Shown here piece after piece: positions 51,117-61,521 of a stretch of 64,000 nucleotides of DNA; the stretch's first letter is position 1; each line of letters begins with the position of its first letter. Under the pieces are notes generated by a model that was not told the origin of the DNA, searched no databases, and worked only from the letters and a program-made list of their open reading frames with translations. The stretch covers positions 18,066,282 to 18,130,281 of the forward strand of contig CM045745.1 in the NCBI GenBank assembly GCA_024760905.1, given 5' to 3'. Position numbers and translations under genes: made by a program. Source of the DNA: Plotosus lineatus. Its lineage: Eukaryota > Chordata > Actinopteri > Siluriformes > Plotosidae.

Positions 51117-52601
51117 GTGACTGTTGAGGACCAGGAAGTAGCAAAGATTAGTAAGGGTGAAGTGAGGAGGGCATTGAAGAGGATGAAGAATGGAAAGGCA
51201 GTTGGTCCTGATGACATACCGGTGGAGGTATGGAAGTGTCTAGGAGAGGTAGCAGTAGATTTTCTGACAAGAACATTTAACAAGGTCTTAGAGAGTGAGA
51301 GGATGCCAGAGGAATGGAGGAGAAGTGTGCTGGTGCCCATTTTTAAGAACAAGGGAGACATGCAGAGTTGCGGCAACTACAGAGGGATAAAGTTGATGAG
51401 CCATACGATGAAGTTATGGGAAAGAATAGTGGAAGCTAAACTAATGGCAGAAGTCAGCATTTGTGAACAACAGTTTGGTTTCATGCCCAGAAAGAGCACC
51501 ACAGATGCAGTGTTTGCCTTGAGGATGTTAATGGAGAAGTACAGAGAAGGTCAGACGGAGCTGCATTGTGCCTTTGTGGATCTGGAGAAAGCATATGACA
51601 GGGTGCCGAGAGAAGAACTGTGGTATTGCATGAGGAAGTCTGGAGTGGCAGAGAAGTATATTAGAGTGGTGCAGGACATGTATGAGAGATGTAAGACAGT
51701 GGTGAGGTGTGCTGTCGGTGTGACAGAAGAGTTCAAGGTGGAGGTGGGACTGCATCAAGGGTCAGCTCTCAGCCCCTTCTTGTTCGCTATGGTGATGGAC
51801 AGGCTGACAGACGAGGTTAGACAAGATTCCCCATGGACTATGATGTTTGCAGATGACATTGTAATCTGTAGTGAGAGCAGAGAACAAGTGCATGAAAATC
51901 TAGAGAGGTGGAGGTATGCCCTGGAAAGGAGGGGAATGAAGATTAGCCTCAGTAAGACAGAATACATGTGCATGAATGCCAAGGACCAAAGAAGAACGGT
52001 GAGATTACAGGGAGCAGAGATAAGAAAGGTGGAGGATTTTAAGTACTTAGGCTCAACAATCCAGAGCAATGGAGAGTGTGGAAAAGAGGTGAAGAAGCGT
52101 GTGCAGGCAGGTTGGAATGGTTGGAGAAAAGTGTCCGGTGTGATGTGTGATAGGAGGGTATCGGCAAAAATGAAAGGAAAAGTGTACAAGACGGTGTTGA
52201 GGCCAACGATGCTGTATGGGTTAGAAACAGTGGCCCTGGGGAAAAGACAGGAGGCAGAGTTGGAGGTAGCAGAGATGAAAATGTTGAGGTTCTCTTTGGG
52301 AGTAACGAGGATGGATAGGATTAGGAATGAGCACGTCAGAGGGACAGCACATGTAAGACGTTTTGGAGACAAAGTCAGAGAGGCTAGATTGAGATGGTTT
52401 GGACATGTACAGAGGAGGGATAGTGAGTATATTGGTAATAGGATGCTGAGGCTGGAACTACCAGGCAAAAGGCCTAGAGGAAGACCAAAGAGACGATTCA
52501 TGGATGTGGTAAAGGAGGACATGAAGGTCGTTGGTGTAAGAGAAGAAGATGCAAAGGATAGGGTGAGATGGAGGCAGATGATTCGCTGTGGCGACCCCTG
52601 A
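51117..52601 (+). CDS. RTE LINE ORF, part 3: reverse transcriptase and C-terminal region
   Basis: 494 open codons. It enters at TVEDQEVAKISKGEVRRALK and [15 protein letters not shown]. The RT blocks follow: [68 protein letters not shown] and [12 protein letters not shown] with the FADD active site. The thumb is [17 protein letters not shown] and the C-terminal block is [18 protein letters not shown]. Stop at 52599-52601, only 28 bases before the element's end, so the 3'-UTR is very short, as in RTE/BovB elements. With the two shifts undone the whole ORF would have about 1000 codons, the usual RTE length. Confidence 0.93.
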   Translation: MTVEDQEVAKISKGEVRRALKRMKNGKAVGPDDIPVEVWKCLGEVAVDFLTRTFNKVLESERMPEEWRRSVLVPIFKNKGDMQSCGNYRGIKLMSHTMKLWERIVEAKLMAEVSICEQQFGFMPRKSTTDAVFALRMLMEKYREGQTELHCAFVDLEKAYDRVPREELWYCMRKSGVAEKYIRVVQDMYERCKTVVRCAVGVTEEFKVEVGLHQGSALSPFLFAMVMDRLTDEVRQDSPWTMMFADDIVICSESREQVHENLERWRYALERRGMKISLSKTEYMCMNAKDQRRTVRLQGAEIRKVEDFKYLGSTIQSNGECGKEVKKRVQAGWNGWRKVSGVMCDRRVSAKMKGKVYKTVLRPTMLYGLETVALGKRQEAELEVAEMKMLRFSLGVTRMDRIRNEHVRGTAHVRRFGDKVREARLRWFGHVQRRDSEYIGNRMLRLELPGKRPRGRPKRRFMDVVKEDMKVVGVREEDAKDRVRWRQMIRCGDP

Positions 52602-52629
52602 AGGGAAAAGCCGAAAGGAAAAGAAGAAG

Positions 52630-52643
52630 ATTATATTTGAGGC
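52630..52643. repeat. LINE target-site duplication, right
   Basis: ATTATATTTGAGGC, identical to 49467-49480. Confidence 0.95.
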
Positions 52644-53224
52644 AAACCATCTTTATGCCTTTTAATGCTCAGATATTGATTCACCATGTAAGTTCCAAGA
52701 TGACTCAAAATCTATACTCTCTAAGTCTACACTTACAGATAAGAATTGTCTTACTCTGAATTTTAAACTCAGGTTTGTGTCAATGATTCCCTACTTACAA
52801 TGGGTGCCTCGTTAATAATACCCTAACTAATGACATCTATATATAATTATAAATCAAAGCCAAGGATCACCGAGAATGCCACTGCCCAGAATACATTAAA
52901 GGTTGATTTCCTTATGCTTATGTTTTTTGAGACATAAATCATAAAATTGTTGTTCAGTCATGATAATGGTTCACTCAGTCAAATGTTACTGATTAATTAT
53001 ACAGAATGAGAAAACCGAGTTCCTAGTGAAGACCTTTAATAATTGACCCCAGACAATAAATACAGTGTCGGACTCCTGTGTTTTAATGTATGTCAAAATC
53101 AATAACAAATTAGAGTAGGTAACACCAAAAACCTAGTCTTAGTTAAGATAAAGTATTTGGTATTGTCTGTTTGTCACTTGTTCTCTTTAAGGCTTTATTT
53201 ACTCTTCGCAGATGACATTGTTTC
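52644..53224. other. Unassigned stretch
   Basis: Nothing recognised. Confidence 0.4.
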
Positions 53225-53241
53225 ATTGTTACTATACAACT
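53225..53241. repeat. SINE target-site duplication, left (17 bp)
   Basis: ATTGTTACTATACAACT, exact copy at 53580-53596. Confidence 0.95.
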
Positions 53242-53579
53242 GTCTGTCTTCCTTTTGGCTTTTTCCCTTTTACTCGGGAGTCATCTGATTCGCACGTTTG
53301 ATTTGGCAGAGGTTTTTACGTCGGATGCCCTTCCTGTCACAACCCTTTTAGCAAGGGACAGAAACACGCTGACGGCTTTGCAGCCTACTCTTTACGAAAG
53401 TCAGCAATGGTTCTTTTACATGCCTCTCACCATAGACAGTGAGAGACATGGCCTGCCTTTGATAACCCAGTCATCTGCACTGGGGGGGACAGTGACAACC
53501 TTGTGGAGAGTGGGACTCGAACCCTCAACCTTTGGATCAGCGATCCAGCGCCCTATACCACTAGACCACCACTGCCCCT
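53242..53579 (-). mobile_element. Main SINE family, complete copy with RTE-type tail (338 bp)
   Basis: The minus strand begins at 53579 with GGGGCAGTGGTGGTCTAGTG and keeps both promoter boxes. Both body hairpins, the LINE-5'-UTR-like GACAGGAAGGGCATCCGACG and the LINE-3'-like tail are present. The 17-bp duplication is perfect, so this is a young copy. Confidence 0.95.
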
Positions 53580-53596
53580 ATTGTTACTATACAACT

Positions 53597-54584
53597 ATAA
53601 GTCCTAAATAAGTGCATAGGAGGATTTCAAATGGTTAAAAAGATTACTGGTCAGCCATTAGAATTTGTATTAACAATCATTTTCAGTTTATCAGTAGTTA
53701 GTGATGAGAAGTATAACTGCTATAAAACAGATATTATAAAAAATGCCTTATGGTGCTACTGAGAAGATTATGTCTCCCTATGGACACAGAAAGTGTCATT
53801 TATAGTCTCACATTTCTGAGCTCTGGTAGAGAGAAATTGGCGATTGCTGATTTCCCAAGCATGCGGGTGTAATGAACTTCAGGTCACTGAGGGTGACAAT
53901 TTCTTCTCATCAGCACAAACAAACATTCACACAGGAGTGACACAGTTAGCATGAGTTTCTGGCACCTGTGATATTGTCACTATATTATTGCTGGTAGCCT
54001 AACCATCATGATGGCATTTGTGTTGGGAAACAAGAATGAATATAAGAGCAAAGAGGGCTGAAGAGAAAAATAAGTAATTGTACCTATAGTATCAGGGCAA
54101 AAGACAAATCTCCAAATCTGAGATGAAAAGAACACTACATTTTAAGCATATTTAATTTGATAAAAATGTCAGGCCATCTAAATCCACTGCAGGCAAGAGT
54201 TATTAATTAGAGTTAAGTTAATAATTGAAGTCAGTAGATCTTCACATAGACATAAGAAAGAGGGGAAAATGAAGCAGGTGACAGAAGAATGTAAAAAAAG
54301 ATTGGAACACAAGAAAGAGCGAGAATGTCGTCATCTGTCAAATCAGAGTTCTTTGTCTTCTTCATTGGTTTGAAATAGGATTACTTGGCAGTAAGGTTAA
54401 AATGGATGGATTTTCTTCTCTCTTATCTCTAGTATAAGTCATTCATTGCATGTTGGTCCTTCATCTAGGTCATTCTAACATAACTTAAGATATAAATCAC
54501 AAAGTGAGACTGCTGTTGGTGCTGCTTACTGCATCTATTTTGTAGAAAAGACTGATATCAAAAACAAACAAACACTCTCTCACT
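53597..54584. other. Unassigned stretch, possible conserved non-coding element
   Basis: No gene or repeat. The section 53865-54045 (CAGGTCACTGAGGGTGAC onward) is non-repetitive and could be conserved non-coding DNA. That is a guess. Confidence 0.3.
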
Positions 54585-54760
54585 CATTTGAAAAACATCT
54601 TAATTTATTCAGATTGCCAGAAAGCTGGAACATGTCTCAGCCCACACTGGGCGAAGGTTAGGTACACCCTGAACAGTTCACCAGACAATTATTCATATTC
54701 ACATTCACACCTAGGGGAAATTTGGAATTACCATATAGCCCACTATAAATATGCAAACTG
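54585..54760 (-). repeat. Old L2-type LINE/SINE tail
   Basis: GGGCGAAGGTTAGGTACACC, AACAGTTCACCAGACAAT, CATTCACACCTAGGGG and AATTTGGAATTACCA follow the order of a common fish L2-like repeat in antisense. Confidence 0.6.
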
Positions 54761-55147
54761 TACATGGAATGACAATGAACACCATTGACAGACTTGTGAA
54801 GTACTTTAAAATGTACTAAAATTAGGTTATAAAATCGTCTTTATCATTGAATTTTACAAATACTTTCCACGTAGCATTACTGTTCAGCGGTTTTAGTGTT
54901 CATCACTAATTTCAAAGGCATATTGGCAATGTGCTCTTCACATGCAAAATGTTTCTTTTACACTACAAAACTTTGTTTACACTAAACGGTTTTAAAAAAA
55001 GCATTTTATTGGTTTATTGTGGTAATAGTGTTCAAGATAAATAATGATAATTCACATGACAAAGGAATCCCAGAGCATCACACAGTGTAGACTGATGATT
55101 TTTTTTTTTAATTATACAGATTTTTTGAGTCTCAAGCATTGGGTAAA
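54761..55147. other. Unassigned stretch
   Basis: Nothing recognised. T run at 55090-55100. Confidence 0.4.
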
Positions 55148-56068
55148 TTGGAAGGGTTGCATCAGAAATGTAACCTGTGTTTGCAGGTTTAAAACACAAG
55201 TGCATAACGGATCAATCGGGGCCCAGGTTAAAAAATAGGTACTGTTCAAAAGCAGAGTACTCATTAAAATTAGGCTTCTGTGGCCCACGATGAAAGGGAT
55301 GGGGTAAACACATTCAAAGACTGAGAAAAAAGAGAAAGTTAAAGCATGTTCAGGTCAGAGTAGGAATTTCGGTTGTTGAACACAATTACTGAAAAAGGAA
55401 GCAACCAGGCTGATATGATGGAGCAGAGAAAGGTAGACATTATGTTTGCAAGAGGCCAGGTGGAAAGGGAGAAAGGTCAAGAGCTCTGCCATTGAATAAT
55501 CCTGAAGAATTCATCAGGAGTTTGTTAGAAGTAAAAGAAAACGTATGACAGAGTGATGAGAGTCAACTTTGAAATTAAAAGAGTAATATTAAATGTCATA
55601 AGTACACATGTACAACAGGTAGGGTGTGAGGAAAAGGAGAAGAATGACTTTTACAGAGAGTTACCAAGATGGAAGAGTGATGGCTGAAGCAGGCATCACT
55701 GTCCATTTTGATGAGATGAGCAGAGATGATGGGAAAGTGATGGACAGGTATGGTGTTGAAAAGAAAAACGCTGAAGGGCACATGGTGGTAGATTTGGCAA
55801 AAAAGAATGAAAATGGTAGACATGAATATATATTTTATGAAAAAGAGGGAACACAGAGTGGCATATAAGAGCCAAGGAAGGTGCTCACAGGTGGACTCTA
55901 TTATGCAGAAAACACCACCTCAAAGATATCTATAACTGTACAATCATGAAAAGGGATAGTGCTGCCAAACAGAATGAGATGATAGTTAATAGGAAAACTA
56001 CAGGCATAAAGAAAAGGAGGAGAGTGAGAAATTAACCAAATATCAGATGGTAAAATCAAAAGGAGAAA
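55148..56068 (+). pseudogene. Ancient RTE LINE copy, 5' half
   Basis: AACGGATCAATCGGGGCCCA, GGCTGATATGATGGAGCAGA, CAAGAGGCCAGGTGGAAAGG and AGACAGGTATGGTGTTGA-like words align in order with 49620-50580 of the full-length copy, through the endonuclease to the TKWWKLKKE linker. Divergence is high and stops are frequent. It ends exactly where the younger, oppositely oriented copy begins. Confidence 0.7.
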
Positions 56069-59000
56069 ATTTCTTCTTATTATTTTCCTTTCGGCTTTTC
56101 CCTTCAGGGGTCGCCACAGCAAACCATCCGCCTCCATTTCACCCAATCCTCTGTATCTTCTACTGTTACTCCAACTATCTTCATGTCCTCCTTCACCACA
56201 TCCATAAATATTTTCTTTGGTCTTCCTCTAGACCTTCTGCCTGGTAGTTCCAACCTCAGCAGTCTACTACCAATATGCTCACTATCCCTCCTCTGTACAT
56301 GTCCAAACCATCTCAATCCAGCCTCTCTGACTTTGTCTCTAAAACCTCTAACATGTGCTGTCCCTCTGATGTACTCATTCCTGATCCTATCCATCCTCGT
56401 TACTCCCAAAAAGAACCTCAACATTTTCATCTCTGCTACCTCCAGCTCAGCCTCCTGTCTTTTCCCCAGGGCCACTGTTTCGAAACCATACAACATCGCT
56501 GGCCTCATCACAGTCTTGTACACTTTTCCTTTCATTCTTGTCGATACCTTCCTATCGCACATCTCACCAGATACTTTTCTCCAGCCATTCCAACCTGCCT
56601 GCACACGCTTCTTCACGTTTACCACACACTCCATTGCTCTGGATTGTTGAGCCGAAATACTTAAAATCCTCCACCTTCCTTATCTCTGCTCCCTGTAACC
56701 TCACCGTTCCTCTTGAGTCCTTGTCGTTCACACACATGTATTCTGTTTTATTGAGGATAACCTTCAGTCCCCTTCTTTGTAGGGCATACCTCCACCTCTC
56801 TAGATTTTCCTGCACTTGTTCTCTGCTCTCACTACAGATCACAATGTCATCTGCAAACATGGAGATTCTTGTCTCACCTCGTCTGTCAGCCTGTCCATCA
56901 CCATAGTAAACAAGAAGGGGCTCAGAGCTGACCCTTGATGCAGTCCCACCTCCACCTTTAACTCTTCTGTCACACCAACAGCACACCTCACCACTGTCTT
57001 ACATATCTCATACATGCCCTGCACCACTCTAACATACTTCTCTGCCACTCCAGACTTCCTCATGCAATACCACAGTTCCTCTCTCGGCACCCTGTCATAT
57101 GCTTTCTCCAGATCCACGAAGGCACAATGCAGCTCCTTCTGGCCTTCTCTGTACTTCTCTATTAACATCCTCAAGGCAAACACTGCATCTGTGGTGCTCT
57201 TTCTTGGCATGAAACCAAACTGTTGTTCACAAATGCTGACTTCTGCCCTTAGTCTAGCTTCCACTATTCTTTCCCATAACTTCATCAGATGGCTCATCAA
57301 CTTTATCCCTCTGTAGTTGCCACAACTCTGCACATCTCCCTTGTTCTTAAAAATGGGCACACACACACTTCTCCTCCAGTCCTCTGGCATCCTCTCATTC
57401 TTTAAGACCTTTTGAATGTTCTAGTCAGAAAATCTACTGCTACCTCTCCTAGACACTTCCATACCCCAACCGGTATATCATCAGGACCAACTGCCTTTCC
57501 ACTCTTCATCCTCTTCAATGCCCTCCTCACTTCACCCTTACTAATCTTTGCTACTTCCTGGTCCTCAACAGTCACCTCTTCTACTCTTTTTCTCTCTCTC
57601 ATTTTCCTCATTCATCAGCTCTTCAAAGTACTCTTTCCATCTTCCCAGCACAATTCTGTCATCAGTCAACACATTTCCCACTCCATCCTTAATCACTCTA
57701 ACTTGCTGCACGTCCTTCCATCTCTATTTCTCTGCTGTGCCAACCTGTATAAATCATTTTCTCCCTCCTTACTGTCCAACCTAGCATACAAGTCATCATA
57801 CGCCCTCTGTTTGGCCTTTAACACCGCTACCTTCGCCTTATGCTGTGTCTCCCTGTACTGCTGTTTACTGTCTTCGGTCCTCTCTATGTCCCACTTCTTC
57901 TTAGCTAACCTCTTCCTTTGTACACACTCCTGCATTTCCTCATTGCATCACCAAGTCTCCTTATCTACTCTCCTTCCAGAGGACATGCCAAGTACTCTCC
58001 TACCTGTCTCCCTGATCACATTAGCTGTAGTTGTCCAGTCTTCTGGAAGCACTTCCTGACCACCAAAAACCTGTTTCAACACGACACTCTTCCTTTTTCA
58101 GCTTCCACCACTTTGTCTTCTGCTCTGCCTTTGCCTTCTTCACCTTTCTCACCATCAGCATCATCCTGCACACCACCATCCTATGCTGTTTGGCAACACT
58201 CTCACCCACTACTACTTTACAGTCACTGACTTCCTTCAAATTACATCGCCTACACAAATGTAGTCTACCTGTGTGCTCCTACCTCCACTTTATAAGTCAT
58301 CCTGTGCTCCTCTCTCTTCTGGAAGAATGTATTCACCACAGCCATTTCCATCCTTTTTGTAAAATCTATCAAAATCTGTCCTTCCGTGTTCCTGTCCTGG
58401 ATACCAAACCTGCCCATCGCTTCCTCCTCCCCTCTGTTGCATCCACCGACATGTCCATTGAATTCTGCACCAATGAACACTCTTTCACCTCTGGGGGTAT
58501 TCTGCATCACTTCATCTAACTCACTTCAGAATCGATCCTTCTCTTCTAGCTCACATCCTGCCTATGGGGCATTAGCACTAACAACATTGAACATCACACC
58601 TTCAATTTCTAACTTGAGACTCATCACTCTGTCTTTTCACTTCTAGAACATTCCTGACCATCCCCTCCTTCAAGATGACTCCTGCTCCATTTGTCTTCCC
58701 ATCCACAACATGAAAAAACAGCTTAAACCCTGCTCCTAAGCTTCTAGCCTTGCTACCTTTCCACCTGGTCTCCTGAACACACAGTGTATCCACCTTCCTC
58801 CTCTGCATCATGTCAGCCAGCTCTCTACCTTTCGTGTCACAGTTCCAACATTCAAAGTCCCTACTCTCAGTCCTAAACTCATGCTTTTCCTCTTCTCTCT
58901 CTGCCTACGGACACACCTCACGCCTCTCCTTCTTCGACATCTTCGACCAATAGTAGTCCAATTTCCACCAGCACCCTGTTGGTTAACAGCACTGATGGCG

Positions 59001-59186
59001 GTCGTTGTTAACCCGGGCCTCGACCGATCCGGTATGAAATTTGTCTTTACGGTTCGCATTTTGTATTCTGGCAGAAGTTTTACGCTGGATGACCTTCCTT
59101 TCACAACCCTCTGCATTTATCTGGGCTTGGGACAAGCGTGAGGACAGGCACTTGTATGTGCCCCCCCACCCCCCGACATGGCTGCA
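56069..59186 (-). mobile_element. RTE LINE, near-complete copy (about 3.1 kb), decayed
   Basis: The 3' end is at the left (CTTCTTATTATTTTCCTTTC, then GGGGTCGCCACAGCAAACC) and the 5' end at the right (GACATGGCTGCATT at about 59186). The whole length of the reference copy is covered. No duplication could be found, because the left flank is an older LINE and the right flank the MITE M3. Confidence 0.92.
56104..59116 (-). pseudogene. RTE LINE ORF, broken
   Basis: Pieces in order on the minus strand: the basic N-terminus and endonuclease start (59116-58808), endonuclease (58811-58602), VFIGAEFNGHVGGCNRGEE (58510-58265, D changed to E in the D-x-N block), linker (58257-57693), [15 protein letters not shown] (57611-57402), RT blocks with [20 protein letters not shown] (57390-56839), [11 protein letters not shown] (about 56860) and the C-terminus (56634-56104). 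At least six frameshifts separate them. The changed endonuclease residue alone would probably disable it. Confidence 0.88.
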
Positions 59187-59365
59187 TTACATGTATATGT
59201 GTATATAATATCAATAAATACATATTCAATGCTATAAATGCTTATAATAACAAATAAACATTAAAAAAAATAATGCAAATGATGTAAATAAAATATAAAT
59301 ACACACACACATACAGACACGCGTACACTCAGATGTGCACCTCACAAAAATTTACAAGGGTAAAT
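59187..59365 (+). repeat. MITE-like repeat (family M), copy 3
   Basis: ATAATATCAATAAATACATA, GCTATAAATGCTTATAATAA and ACACACACATACAGACACGC, as in 13797-13990. It abuts the 5' end of the LINE. Confidence 0.7.
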
Positions 59366-59664
59366 CGTTTTCACTGTTTTATTGATCTTAAAGCAGCCTG
59401 GCAGTAGATTGACTGAGATATTTCAAGATCTTTGAGATGCATGCTGGATTGAAAATGCTCATCATACTGCAAACATGTATTTACAGCAGAAGTACTGTGG
59501 CTATCAAGCACTTGGTATCAGCCTTTGAAAAAAAAAAATGCTGACAGGGAGACTTTGAATGCCCATGAATCTTTAACATTTTCCCAGACTCCAGACTGAG
59601 GCATAACCTCAACCGAATGAATCAAGACTTTCTAATCCTGACATCATCATAAAGTATATAATCC
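59366..59664. other. Unassigned stretch
   Basis: Nothing recognised. Confidence 0.35.
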
Positions 59665-59672
59665 CATTTACT

Positions 59673-59988
59673 TGTCACTTCACTTCACTTATCCTGTAAC
59701 ATCCGAGGATGTCGTTGGGGCACCTTCATGGCGAGACATGGGCTGATTTGGCCTGGCGGAGCCCATCCCTCTCCAGGTCGTAGAAACACGCTGACGGCTT
59801 TGCAGCCTACTCTTTACAAAAGTCAGCAATGGTTCTTTTACATGCCTCTCACTATAGACAGTGAGAGACATGGCCTGCATTTGATAATCCAGTTAGTTGC
59901 ACTGGGGGGACAGTGACAACCTTGTGGGGACTCGAACCCCCAACCTTAGGATCAGCAATCCTGCGCCCTAACCACTAGACCACCACTG
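59673..59988 (-). mobile_element. Main SINE family, complete copy with a third type of tail (316 bp)
   Basis: The minus strand has the standard head (GCAGTGGTGGTCTAGTGGTT) and body down to CAGCGTGTTTCT. It then shows a tail not seen in the other copies: ACGACCTGGAGAGGGATGGG, CTCCGCCAGGCC, GACATCCTCGGATG and GGATAAGTGAAGTGAAGTGA. An 8-bp duplication, CATTTACT (59665-59672 and 59989-59996), marks both ends. Confidence 0.88.
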
Positions 59989-59996
59989 CATTTACT

Positions 59997-60365
59997 GGTA
60001 CCAATAGAAAATAAAAGTAGCATCTGTGCAGTGAAGAGATCAGCTTCATCCAAGTACACTATGATGAAATTATCATCCTTTGTAAAAGCATACAGTATTT
60101 GAATTGGGAAAAATGAAGAAAATATTTGTTCAGGAGTTTTCTTGATTTGGAATAAAAATCTCAGCAGTCAATACCAAGACAATTTGTTTTATTTCCCCTG
60201 CTATAAAACATCCGTGTCATTAGACTTGTGGCAGCATGTCCTGAAAACTTGGTTGAAGAGAGAAGCCAAGCTGTCAGCTGATCACCGCCTGTGAGCTGGT
60301 TGTGATAGCAGGGAAGGCTGCTTTCCAGTTCCTGGAGACCCAAGTTTGTAGTTCAGGTCTAATAG
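59997..60365. other. Unassigned stretch
   Basis: Nothing recognised. Confidence 0.35.
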
Positions 60366-60535
60366 GAATGTTCAGTGGAGTCTAGTGTCAGAATAGCCTT
60401 TAACTCCCATCTCCAGAACTACAACCACATCCCAATGTAGACTGGGGACAAAGAGTCTGTATGGGCCATGTTCTACGTTTTGATTATTGAAGCAGTAGCC
60501 TGGAGCTGTGACTACAAAGTCACCGATGCCTGTAA
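60366..60535 (+). repeat. LINE-B fragment
   Basis: The reverse complement (GTTAAAGGCTATTCTGACAC, ACATGGCCCATACAGACTC, TTTGTAGTCACAGCTCC) aligns with 39570-39745, so it is the same LINE piece in the opposite orientation. Confidence 0.65.
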
Positions 60536-60537
60536 TG

Positions 60538-60655
60538 AGAGTGCGTTTCTGCCCTGCAATGTCCTGGTGAGCTGTCCATGGTATACTCTGTCCTTGCCCA
60601 GAGTAAGCTGAGATGGGTGTCAGACTCCCCACAACTCTAATTAGAATGAATGAAT
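60538..60655 (+). repeat. L2-type tail fragment
   Basis: GTGCGTTTCTGCCCTGCAAT, GTCCTGGTGAGCTGTCC and CTAATTAGAATGAATGAATG. Confidence 0.7.
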
Positions 60656-61054
60656 GATTTACTCACCAACTTCTACAAATAAATATGACTCACTCCAGCA
60701 TAATATGGATTACGTAGCTAGTTTGATATACTGAGAAATGAGGTATAAATTGAGGTATAACACATTATTATGGCATAAAAATTGGATGTGTTACTTCACT
60801 CTGTATGTCTCAAGGAAATACTTAGCAATTCCAGTTTCAGGGTAAATTTCTGAATGTCTACATTCACCATTCATACACTAAATTAATCTGGTTCTTGACC
60901 AATCAGTTTGATCTTGCAAGCAATAAATGAGTTCTATTTTCACCGATTCCTAGCTCTAAAGGACACATGAGGAGAAGTTTTGAATCTTCTCAGTGGTTTA
61001 CCGTGAGATGACTCAAGTGAGTGGGTGGGTGGCTAGGTGTTTAGTCACTTTATT
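60656..61054. other. Unassigned stretch
   Basis: Nothing recognised. Confidence 0.35.
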
Positions 61055-61377
61055 AGTCAGCATTTATTCATTCATTTTATGTAACCACTTAATCCTAATT
61101 AAGGTCACAGGGAGGCTGGTATCAATCCCAGCTGACCTAGGTGAGGGCAGAGTACACCCTGGATACCTCACCAGGCCATTCGCAGGGCAGAAACATGCTG
61201 GTGGCTATGCAGCCTACTCTTGTCGAAAGTCAGCAATGGTTCTTCACATGCCTTGCACCGTAGACAGTGAGAGACATGGCTGTCCTTTGATAACCCAGTT
61301 AGCTGCACTGGCAGACAGTGACAACCTGTTGAAAGTAGGGCTTGAACCCCCAACCTTAGGATCAGTGATCCAGCACA
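61055..61377 (-). mobile_element. Main SINE family, copy with L2-type tail, head cut by a LINE
   Basis: Tail at the left (TTCATTCATTTTATGTAACC, CACTTAATCCTAATTAAGG), then CAGGGCAGAAACATGCTGGT, the body, and the head as far as GGATCAGTGATCCAGCACA. There a truncated LINE follows. The rest of the head beyond 61521 is not recognisable. Confidence 0.82.
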
Positions 61378-61511
61378 ATCTTCTTCTTTTACTTTCGGCT
61401 GCTCCCTTCAGGGGTCGCCACAGCAAATCATCCGCCTCCACCTCACCCTGTCCTCCGCATCTTCTTTTCTGACTCCAACGACCTTCATGTCTTCCTTCAC
61501 CACATACATAA
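61378..61511 (-). mobile_element. Severely 5'-truncated RTE LINE (134 bp, tail subtype 2)
   Basis: CTTCTTCTTTTACTTTCGGC, TGCTCCCTTCAGGGGTCGCC and CATGTCTTCCTTCACCACAT are antisense to the LINE's last 130 bases. A 10-bp duplication, ATCCAGCACA (61368-61377 and 61512-61521), shows it inserted into the SINE head. Confidence 0.9.
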
Positions 61512-61521
61512 ATCCAGCACA

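Larger units (their letters stand above)
49481..52629 (+). mobile_element. Full-length RTE LINE (3149 bp)
   Basis: It starts CAAATGCAGCCGTGAGGGGG and has a 5'-UTR of about 120 bases with GGGTTGCGTCAGGAAGGGCA. One long ORF is broken by two single-base shifts, and the short 3' end is GATTCGCTGTGGCGACCCCT, GGGAAAAGCCGAAAGGAAAA, GAAGAAG. The 14-bp duplication on both sides proves a complete insertion. It is close to a master sequence and can serve as reference for all other copies here. Confidence 0.97.

Noticed and set aside
53200..53230. CTCTTCGCAGATGACATTG near 53203-53221 as part of an RT (FADDIV) fragment
   Set aside because: It does resemble a LINE active-site codon string, but the flanking bases show no further RT homology and it is too short to call.
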